DNA of 27,678 nucleotides, taken from positions 1 through 27,678 of the forward strand of contig JBDHUL010000006.1 in assembly GCA_039812985.1 (NCBI GenBank), given 5' to 3'. Numbering within the stretch: the first letter of the stretch is position 1; each line of letters starts with the position of its first letter. A program made the position numbers and the translations under genes. Origin of the DNA: JAPUDS01 sp039812985 (GTDB lineage Bacteria; Patescibacteriota; Saccharimonadia; Saccharimonadales; Saccharimonadaceae). Shown here one piece after another: positions 22,600 to 27,678 of this stretch. The notes beneath the pieces are model-generated. The model saw only the letters and a list, made by a program, of their open reading frames with translations. It searched no databases and was not told where the DNA came from.

Positions 22600-23130
22600 A
22601 TGGAACAAACACTAGTTATCTTAAAACCCGACACGATTCAACGAGGCCTGATAGGAGAAATTATCAGTCGATTTGAGCGAGCGGGGCTTAAAATTATTGC
22701 CATGAAAATGATTGCGCCAGACGAGCTGCATTTTCACAATCATTACGAAGGCATTAGTAACCTCATTAGTCGCTGGGGCGAAGACATCTACAATGTTACA
22801 CTTTCTCAGATGACAGAGACCCCGGTGATTGCTTTTGTGCTTGAAGGGGTGGAGGCAGTGGCACACGTGCGCAAGATGGTTGGTACGACCGACCCGAAGG
22901 ACTCGGCACCGGGCACTATCCGCGGTGATTACACCCATGTGACACGTGCATACACCAACCCCATCGGGGCGACATTACCGAACATCTTGCATGCCTCAGG
23001 CAATGTCGAGGAAGCTGAAAAGGAAGTGGTGCTGTGGTTTGCAAAAGATGAGATATATCCTGACTACGAGACGGCTCACAGCCCCATTGTACGAGGGCGC
23101 GTACCCGGAAAGCAATCGAACAATACATAA
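22600..23130 (+). CDS. ndk: Nucleoside diphosphate kinase
   Basis: Ndk transfers the terminal phosphate from ATP to nucleoside diphosphates through a phosphohistidine, supplying NTPs and dNTPs. The protein starts MEQTLVILKPDTIQRGLIGEIISRFERAGLKI, the family N-terminus, and has the catalytic His131 in TLPNILHASGNVEEAEKEV and RGDYTHVTRAYTNPIGATLP before it. At 176 residues it is longer than the usual 135-150: there is an insertion between the first helices (about 55-75, ISRWGEDIYNVTLSQMTET) and a tail of about 30 residues. HASG replaces the commoner HGSD after the catalytic His. Substrate range should be normal, but the insert could change oligomerisation. Confidence 0.94.
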   Translation: MEQTLVILKPDTIQRGLIGEIISRFERAGLKIIAMKMIAPDELHFHNHYEGISNLISRWGEDIYNVTLSQMTETPVIAFVLEGVEAVAHVRKMVGTTDPKDSAPGTIRGDYTHVTRAYTNPIGATLPNILHASGNVEEAEKEVVLWFAKDEIYPDYETAHSPIVRGRVPGKQSNNT

Positions 23131-23189
23131 ACCTTTCGGCACTACTTCTCGTGAGTTCTTCACAATCACTCGTGGTGTAGCAATTTTTA

Positions 23190-23198
23190 TGCGATAAT
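23190..23198 (+). promoter_or_regulatory. Promoter of tRNA-Arg
   Basis: TGC followed by GATAAT (23193-23198), 9 nt before the mature 5' end at 23208. Confidence 0.5.
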
Positions 23199-23207
23199 AC
23201 TACCTGT

Positions 23208-23282
23208 GTCCCGATAGTTCAACGGATAGAATAACTCCGTCCTAAGGAGCAGATATAGGTTCGATTCCTGTTCGGGATACCA
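23208..23282 (+). tRNA. tRNA-Arg(CCT)
   Basis: The cloverleaf folds with acceptor GTCCCGA/TCGGGAT (one G-T pair), D stem GTTC/GAAT, anticodon loop GTCCTAA with CCT (reads AGG), T stem ATAGG/CCTGT around TTCGATT, discriminator A and an encoded CCA (23280-23282). The top anticodon pair is an A-C mismatch. Confidence 0.93.
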
Positions 23283-23322
23283 GACGAATAGCCAGTCTTT
23301 ATGGCTGGCTATTCGTCTGGTA
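23278..23322 (+). other. 18-bp perfect hairpin that includes the tRNA-Arg 3' end
   Basis: Bases 23278-23295 pair without mismatch with 23305-23322 around a 9-nt loop. The 5' arm contains the last acceptor base, the discriminator and CCA of the tRNA. No T-run follows, so it is not a classical terminator; it may act in 3' processing or termination. Confidence 0.7.
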
Positions 23323-23447
23323 GTTCTCTGAAGGAGAACAAGAACCGTCAAGGTTCGGTGGAGTGAGCAAGGGAAGCGACAGCTTGCTATCGACCCGTTG
23401 CGAACGGAGGAGTCCGTAGGCCGATTTCCTCTCCTCACATACCACTG
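23323..23447 (+). ncRNA. Structured spacer between tRNA-Arg and the PH-domain gene
   Basis: This stretch lacks a credible gene but is packed with short perfect stems: GTTCTC/GAGAAC (23323-23339), GAACC/GGTTC (23342-23356), AGCAAG/CTTGCT (23366-23388), CCGTT/AACGG (23395-23407) and ACGGA/TCCGT (23404-23417). The last two share bases and exclude each other. I recognise no RNA family. It could be a tRNA trailer, a small RNA or a leader, though the neighbour's own -10 box lies downstream of it. Confidence 0.35.
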
Positions 23448-23450
23448 TTT

Positions 23451-23459
23451 TGCTATAAT
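23451..23459 (+). promoter_or_regulatory. Extended -10 promoter of the PH-domain gene
   Basis: TGC plus perfect TATAAT (23454-23459), 7 nt before ATG 23467; leaderless. Confidence 0.7.
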
Positions 23460-23466
23460 GTTGGGT

Positions 23467-23985
23467 ATGGAAAGCTTTGACGGTCAGCGCGAGGGCGAAG
23501 AAATCCTTTTTGTGTTTCGTAGGCATATTATTGCCATGCGCCGAGGGTTTTATGGCCTACTCATACCATTTGCGCTCTGCTCGTTACCCTCGCTCGTGTT
23601 TCCTGACACGATATGGTTATTGTGGGTGAGTCTCGGCGGGTTTGTCCTTGGACTATTTATATTTTTCTATCACTGGATTGGCTGGTTCTTTAGTATATTT
23701 ATTGTTACCAATCAACGTGTACAGCAGACATCGCAGAGTGGGGTATTTGGCAAATCAGTCATCGATCTCAGTCTGTCAAAGATTCAGAACATAAGCTATA
23801 CTGTACCGGGGTTGAGTGGAGAACTATTTGGCTTCGGGACTATCGTCCTGCAAACTTATGTCGGCGATATGGTGATCGATAAAGTACACAAACCGGAGCA
23901 GACGTATAATAAATTACAACAGGCCGTCTACGACAACGTCAAGGCGACAGGGAACGACTATGAAGAAGCTCACATTGAAGCGTAA
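23467..23985 (+). CDS. Bacterial PH-domain (bPH2, YdbS-like) membrane protein
   Basis: This 172-residue protein has two closely spaced transmembrane helices (about 27-45 and 48-72) and then a bacterial pleckstrin-homology domain: IFIVTNQRVQQTSQSGVFGKSVIDLSLSKIQNISYTVPG, the usual ITNxRV...IPLxKIQ pattern, followed by GFGTIVLQT. YdbS-like proteins are cytoplasmic-facing membrane proteins with no firmly known activity. ATG 23467 is chosen from the promoter; ATG 23458 lies inside the -10 box and a TTG at 23398 in the structured spacer. It overlaps the next gene by 26 nt, so the two are co-translated; both act at the membrane. Confidence 0.88.
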   Translation: MESFDGQREGEEILFVFRRHIIAMRRGFYGLLIPFALCSLPSLVFPDTIWLLWVSLGGFVLGLFIFFYHWIGWFFSIFIVTNQRVQQTSQSGVFGKSVIDLSLSKIQNISYTVPGLSGELFGFGTIVLQTYVGDMVIDKVHKPEQTYNKLQQAVYDNVKATGNDYEEAHIEA

Positions 23986-25006
23986 AAAACACCACGCGGA
24001 AGCACCAGCTCGTATTACAAATGAAACGGTGGCAGCCCATCGTGAACAGGTACTCGCGGGGGGGCGAAAGTTTAAGTACCCCGTTCAGTACCAAAAGCAT
24101 AAATTGGTAATAAACAGTATTGTTATTGGGGTTGTGTCGCTGGGTTTGCTTATTGCGATAGGGTGGCAGCAATTATACGTTGCGCAAAATACAACGAAGA
24201 TTATGTACCGAATTACCCAATTGGTTCCGGTGGCTGTTGCGTCTGTTGATGGTGAAGCAGTGCGATATAGCGACTATCTAATGAGATACCGTAGTTCGAT
24301 GTACTATTTACAGCAAAACAATAACGTCAACAGCACTTCTGCTGACGGTAAGCGAGAATCTGACTTTACGAAACGCAAGGAGTTAGACAGCGCCGAGCTA
24401 GCGGCCTACGTACAGAAATTAGCCCGCCAATACTCGAAAGAAGTAACAAACAAGGAGGTTGATGACTTTATTCGTAAAGATATTGACAATCGCTCCGTAA
24501 GCCTCAATGCGTATGAAAAAACGGTACTTCGGGGCTACTATGATTGGTCTTTGGACGAGTATAAAAGCGTCCTTCGCAGCGAGCTTCTGAAGCAAAAGGT
24601 CAGCTTTGCCTTAGATGACCCTGCCCGGGATAAAGTAACGCGTCTGCGGGCATCGGTTCAGTCCGGCGCGGACATGACCGGAGTTGCGAAAGCTGAATCC
24701 GATGACACTTTGACAAAGTCAAGCGGCGGAGATACAGGACCTGTTCCACTAAAAAGCGATGATCCAAATGGCCTTATATCGCTTGCGAAGAGCCTTGAGC
24801 CCGGACAGGTTTCTCATATCGTTAAAGGGGTCGACGGGTATTATTTTATAAAACTTACGAGCAAAGATACTTCGTTTGTTCGCTACCAACTGATCAAAGT
24901 GAGCTTGACACTGCTTGATACGAAGTTCAAACAGTTACGAACGCAGGGCAAGATAAAAGAATATATAACACTGAGCACGAATTCAGTCCCGACTGTTGCT
25001 CAATAA
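23960..25006 (+). CDS. Membrane-anchored parvulin-type peptidyl-prolyl isomerase (PrsA/SurA-like)
   Basis: The 348-residue protein has a long basic cytoplasmic N-terminus (1-48), one transmembrane helix (about 49-69), and an external region with a SurA-N-like helical domain (about 93-235: VASVDGEAVRYSDYLMRY) followed by a parvulin (PpiC) domain (about 245-308: SSGGDTGPVPL, LEPGQVSHIVKGVDGYYFIKL). Parvulins isomerise X-Pro bonds and, in monoderms, PrsA helps exported proteins fold. It is anchored by the helix and has no lipobox. A sensible client set here would be the Thr/Pro/Cys-rich surface proteins and pilins encoded upstream. The ORF ends before a bidirectional terminator. Confidence 0.88.
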   Translation: MKKLTLKRKKHHAEAPARITNETVAAHREQVLAGGRKFKYPVQYQKHKLVINSIVIGVVSLGLLIAIGWQQLYVAQNTTKIMYRITQLVPVAVASVDGEAVRYSDYLMRYRSSMYYLQQNNNVNSTSADGKRESDFTKRKELDSAELAAYVQKLARQYSKEVTNKEVDDFIRKDIDNRSVSLNAYEKTVLRGYYDWSLDEYKSVLRSELLKQKVSFALDDPARDKVTRLRASVQSGADMTGVAKAESDDTLTKSSGGDTGPVPLKSDDPNGLISLAKSLEPGQVSHIVKGVDGYYFIKLTSKDTSFVRYQLIKVSLTLLDTKFKQLRTQGKIKEYITLSTNSVPTVAQ

Positions 25007-25032
25007 CAAGGTTGTCGAGCAACAAAATAATA

Positions 25033-25059
25033 AAAACTACTCTAATACCGAGTAGTTTT
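25033..25059. terminator. Bidirectional terminator between the foldase and tRNA-Asp
   Basis: A perfect 10-bp stem AAAACTACTC/GAGTAGTTTT with loop TAATACC. It is flanked by T-runs on both strands, strongest on the minus strand (TTTTTATTATTTTG), so it can end both the foldase mRNA and the tRNA-Asp transcript. Confidence 0.85.
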
Positions 25060-25069
25060 ATCAATCGTT

Positions 25070-25147
25070 TGGCGGGCCCGACCGGATTCGAACCGGCGAT
25101 CTCCTCCGTGACAGGGAGGCGTGATAGGCCAACTTCACTACGAGCCC
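25070..25147 (-). tRNA. tRNA-Asp(GTC)
   Basis: Minus-strand cloverleaf: acceptor GGGCTCG/CGGGCCC (one T-G pair), anticodon stem CCTCC/GGAGG with loop CTGTCAC (GTC), T arm GCCGG TTCGAAT CCGGT, discriminator G, encoded CCA at 25072-25070. Confidence 0.95.
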
Positions 25148-25167
25148 TCATGTGAGTGCGACTTTTT

Positions 25168-25192
25168 CTCGTAACCAAAGTTTGGTTACGAG
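25168..25192. repeat. Perfect palindrome upstream of tRNA-Asp
   Basis: CTCGTAACCAAA, one central base, TTTGGTTACGAG. On the minus strand it lies between a TATAAA box (25200-25195) and the tRNA 5' end, so it would be in the precursor leader. On the plus strand CTTTTATA follows it, which could also make a weak terminator. Confidence 0.6.
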
Positions 25193-25229
25193 CTTTTATA
25201 GCCGACTGATTCTCTCAATTCTTGATATC

Positions 25230-25320
25230 GCCTTCACGATACATTGAATTGGACAAAAACACGCAACGTGTTTAGCCCTGCTATCTTAGCAAAAAAAATG
25301 ATTGTTAGCAACAGGGAAGG
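25230..25320. other. Intergenic stretch with small inverted repeats
   Basis: The gap between tRNA-Asp and tRNA-Thr holds no gene. It contains AAACACG-CAA-CGTGTTT (25256-25272), TGCTA-TCT-TAGCA before an A8 run, and an outer CCCTG/CAGGG pair (about 25276-25318). Purpose not known. Confidence 0.35.
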
Positions 25321-25344
25321 GGCCTAGTTCTAACTTCGGTAGTT

Positions 25345-25353
25345 TGCTATAAT
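25345..25353 (+). promoter_or_regulatory. Promoter of tRNA-Thr
   Basis: TGC plus perfect TATAAT (25348-25353), 14 nt before the tRNA. No other -10 box precedes the membrane-protein gene 20 nt after the tRNA, so they may be co-transcribed. Confidence 0.7.
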
Positions 25354-25367
25354 CATTTACGGTGTGC

Positions 25368-25443
25368 GCCACCTTAGCTCAGTTGGTAGAGCATCTCATT
25401 CGTAACGAGAAGGTCGCCAGTTCGATCCTGGCAGGTGGCTCCA
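25368..25443 (+). tRNA. tRNA-Thr(CGT)
   Basis: Acceptor GCCACCT/AGGTGGC, D arm GCTC/GAGC, anticodon loop TTCGTAA with CGT (reads ACG), T arm GCCAG TTCGATC CTGGC, discriminator T, encoded CCA (25441-25443). Confidence 0.95.
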
Positions 25444-25463
25444 GTATCGCGTAGGCAGGTAAT

Positions 25464-25838
25464 ATGTTTAACAGAGAAATATTTTCGCAACTTATACGGC
25501 ACCGAGCTTTTCTGGCTGCATTTATTGTTAGCGCAGTAGTCTGTTCGGCCGTGATTATTATGTGTGCGTTGTATATACGTCCGAGTGACATACAGGTACC
25601 CATGCGTTATAGCGCGTTTGGCATAACAAATATTTATAGGTCGCAGTGGGTTGAAGAGTTCGCGTTTCCTGGTTTGGCGGTGCTGATGTTTGTTCTCAAT
25701 ACGCTTGTGAGTATCAAACTCTATCGACTCAAAGGGCCTGATTTCGCAACCGCATACCAGTGGTTAACGGCAATCACATTTGGTATCGCGTTTTTGATGA
25801 TTCTTGCGGTATTTAGGGTTATCGCCATAGTTCAGTAG
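25464..25838 (+). CDS. Three-helix membrane protein of unknown function
   Basis: A 124-residue protein with three predicted transmembrane helices (about 15-37, 67-87 and 98-121) and a short outside loop with ALYIRPSDIQVPMRYSAFGITNIYRSQW. I recall similar small proteins in CPR genomes but know no function. It starts 20 nt after tRNA-Thr, with only a weak AGGT before ATG 25464, and ends 1 nt before the glycosyltransferase gene, with which it surely forms an operon. It may be an accessory subunit of that enzyme; this is inference from position. Confidence 0.82.
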   Translation: MFNREIFSQLIRHRAFLAAFIVSAVVCSAVIIMCALYIRPSDIQVPMRYSAFGITNIYRSQWVEEFAFPGLAVLMFVLNTLVSIKLYRLKGPDFATAYQWLTAITFGIAFLMILAVFRVIAIVQ

Positions 25839-25839
25839 C

Positions 25840-27462
25840 ATGACTGACCTTGAGTTGCCACTAGGCCGTCGAACTGCATTTTATCGTATCTTCGAGATAC
25901 TACCGTTGCTGCTAAGCATTGCATGGGTCTTGACGCCAGTTTTGTTGAGTCTTATCGACCCGTTTCTTGGGGCAGTGTTCGTTGTCGTATTTATCATCGT
26001 GTGGCTTGTCAAAGTCATAGCCATGTCCATACGATCCATACAGGGGTACGGTCTGCTTAACAAAGCCCAAAAAGTTAATTGGCGACATCGCCTTGAGGAC
26101 CTTGAAAATTCAGAAGCTGCGCTGTCAAGTACGCCCACGAAGACTATATCGTGGCAGAGTGGAATCCATAACCATAACCTCGAGCGCCTGATGAAACGCA
26201 ACAAACACCTTAAGCCTTCAGAAGTGTACAATCTTATTATCATTGCGGTATATAACGAGGGAAGGGATGTACTTGAGCCGACGATACAGTCCATTCTGGC
26301 GAGCAACTATGACATGGGCCACGTATTTGTCGCCATTGCCTATGAGCAACGTGGAGGTCGAGAGATAGCTGCCACGGTGAATTCGTTGAAAAAACAGTAT
26401 GCAGCCAAATTTCGAGGATTCTACACTATAGAGCATCCAGAATCCATGCCAAATGAGGTTATTGGTAAAGGTGCCAATATAACGTATGCTGGCCGCAAGC
26501 TTCATCGTATACTGATCAAGTACGGTATTCAACCCGATCAGGTTATCGTGACGACACTTGACTCTGACAACCGACCTCATCCAGAGTATCTCGCGTATGT
26601 TACCTATGAATACATTGTACATCCTAACCCGAGACATAGTTCATTCCAACCGCTCGCGCTCTACCTCAACAATATTTGGGACGTACCCGCACCCATGCGG
26701 GTGCTCGCAACCGGAAATTCTTTTTGGAATATCGTTATATCTCAGCGTCCCCATCTCTTGCGCAACTTTGCTTCACATTCACAGGGCCTTGCTGCGCTTG
26801 TTGATATGGATTTCTGGAGTACTCGTACGGTTGTAGAGGACGGGCATCAGTTCTGGAGGAGTTACTTTAGATACGACGGACACTATGACGTGGTACCTAT
26901 CTATGTACCTATCTATCAGGATGCTGTCATGGCGGGGAAGTACACACGCTCTCTCAAGGCTCAATTTGTGCAGCTCCGGCGGTGGGCCTACGGGGTCTCA
27001 GATGTGCCGTATGTCGCCGAAAGAGTCCTCACATCGAGACGCACAGTACCTTTTTTAGATGGTTTCATAAAACTCGTTCAGCTCATCGATAGTCATGTTA
27101 GCTGGGCAAGCGCCCCATTTATCTTGTTGCTCGGAGCGTTTGCCCCGTTGTTTTTGAGCTCCGAATCAAGTCGAAGTATCGTTGCACACCAGCTCCCGAG
27201 CATTGCGGGCGGCATTCAGACTGTTGCGATGCTGGGTCTTGTCGTAACTATCGTGTTGTCGTTTCGCTTGCTCCCCAAGCGCCCAAAACGCTACACGTGG
27301 GTGCGTAGTATATTCATGTTGTTACAATGGGCGCTAGCGCCTATGCTGGCTGTTATGTATGGTGCAACGGCTGCATTTAATGCTCAGGCGCACTTATTTT
27401 TCGGGAAATACCTCAATGAGTTTGATGTCACTGAAAAGAAAGTTGTGTCTCATGATGGCTAG
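25840..27462 (+). CDS. Membrane-embedded family 2 glycosyltransferase
   Basis: The 540-residue protein has two N-terminal transmembrane helices (about 18-60), a long GT-A catalytic region, and three or four C-terminal helices (about 415-510). Catalytic features are YNLIIIAVYNEG (about 130), LDSDNRP as the DxD metal site (about 241), VVEDGHQFWR with the catalytic-base ED (about 332), and QLRRWAYGV, a QxxRW motif (about 379). Together these match processive, cellulose-synthase-like GT2 enzymes that make and export a polysaccharide or transfer sugar to a lipid carrier. The central part is divergent and the donor and product are unknown. It forms an operon with the three-helix protein. A start at ATG 25840 fits the 1-nt spacing. 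Confidence 0.88.
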   Translation: MTDLELPLGRRTAFYRIFEILPLLLSIAWVLTPVLLSLIDPFLGAVFVVVFIIVWLVKVIAMSIRSIQGYGLLNKAQKVNWRHRLEDLENSEAALSSTPTKTISWQSGIHNHNLERLMKRNKHLKPSEVYNLIIIAVYNEGRDVLEPTIQSILASNYDMGHVFVAIAYEQRGGREIAATVNSLKKQYAAKFRGFYTIEHPESMPNEVIGKGANITYAGRKLHRILIKYGIQPDQVIVTTLDSDNRPHPEYLAYVTYEYIVHPNPRHSSFQPLALYLNNIWDVPAPMRVLATGNSFWNIVISQRPHLLRNFASHSQGLAALVDMDFWSTRTVVEDGHQFWRSYFRYDGHYDVVPIYVPIYQDAVMAGKYTRSLKAQFVQLRRWAYGVSDVPYVAERVLTSRRTVPFLDGFIKLVQLIDSHVSWASAPFILLLGAFAPLFLSSESSRSIVAHQLPSIAGGIQTVAMLGLVVTIVLSFRLLPKRPKRYTWVRSIFMLLQWALAPMLAVMYGATAAFNAQAHLFFGKYLNEFDVTEKKVVSHDG

Positions 27463-27597
27463 AGCTGAGAGTCTACCGATCCATTGGCATAGAGCTACAG
27501 CCTAAAGATACATGAGCCTAAATGGGACCCCTGTTTAAGGCAGGATGGCCCCAATGCCAGGAATGGCGAATGTTAGACAAATGAAATCTATAGCAGT
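27463..27597. other. Unassigned intergenic sequence
   Basis: No convincing gene. It contains a hairpin GCCTAAA/TTTAAGGC with one bulge (about 27510-27543), a direct repeat of GCCTAAA, and CATTGG/CCAATG arms farther apart. A convergent terminator or a structured RNA is possible; I recognise no family. Confidence 0.3.
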
Positions 27598-27678
27598 TTA
27601 CTTTTGCTTTGGGAGCGGTGTCACTTCAAAGTACAGATGAAAGCTTTCAAGTTTAGAGGGATTGGTACTCTGTTGGGA
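27598..27678 (-). CDS. Possible C-terminal end of a minus-strand gene cut by the window edge
   Basis: The minus strand is open from the window edge to TAA at 27600-27598, giving 26 residues ending EVTPLPKQK. The composition looks plausible for protein but is too short to identify. The plus strand at 27634 offers a competing start, MKAFKFRGIGTLLG, also open to the edge. Only flanking sequence can choose. Confidence 0.22.
   Translation of the reverse strand, partial: SQQSTNPSKLESFHLYFEVTPLPKQK

Noticed and set aside
23398..23466. TTG start at 23398 for the PH-domain gene
   Set aside because: It begins within the structured spacer, upstream of the TATAAT box.
23187..23526. Minus-strand ORFs across tRNA-Arg and the structured spacer
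   Set aside because: They are antisense to the tRNA; the peptide containing WYPEQESNLY is the well-known false translation of a tRNA complement.

Overview
This window looks like part of a Candidatus Saccharibacteria (TM7, Patescibacteria/CPR) chromosome. The main reasons are: two large secreted proteins sharing a C-terminal domain that ends in ELPxRW, which I recall as typical of Saccharibacteria surface proteins (ending ELPPRF/W); a complete type IV pilus (T4P) cluster without the outer-membrane parts PilQ/PilP/PilF; very compact gene packing; and many ATG codons lying only 7-10 nt after an extended -10 box, which implies leaderless mRNAs. TGA is used as an ordinary stop (pilM, pilO and others), so the UGA-recoded CPR lineages are excluded. 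The taxonomic call rests on memory of protein families, not on a search.

Layout. 1-295: 3' remnant of an NlpC/P60-like hydrolase with an in-frame TAG. 322-1962: EF-P converging with the YchF ATPase, stop codon against stop codon. 2117-9409: a surface-protein island with a small membrane protein translationally coupled to an 806-aa secreted protein, an inverted secreted metallophosphoesterase (DUF5648-like domain, Thr-Pro linker, calcineurin-like domain), and an 887-aa secreted paralogue. 9456-20767: the T4P cluster pilM, pilN, pilO, a small membrane protein in the pilP position, pilB, pilT, pilC, major pilin, terminator, prepilin peptidase, then four minor-pilin-like genes. 20770-22554: a tyrosine recombinase and uppP, divergent across 24 bp that appear to hold a shared promoter. 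22600-25443: ndk, tRNA-Arg(CCT) running into a long hairpin and a structured spacer, a PH-domain membrane protein overlapping a parvulin-type foldase, tRNA-Asp(GTC) on the minus strand, and tRNA-Thr(CGT). 25464-27462: a three-helix membrane protein and a large membrane glycosyltransferase. 27463-27678: unassigned.

How it fits together. PilB and PilT power extension and retraction through PilC, with PilM/N/O and the small protein as the alignment complex. PilD processes the major and minor pilins. The minor pilins probably form a priming tip. The two large secreted proteins beside the cluster are good candidates for tip-borne or surface adhesins of an episymbiont, although their function is not known. 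UppP, the glycosyltransferase, the foldase and the hydrolase remnant are envelope functions. No rRNA, CRISPR array or insertion sequence was seen.
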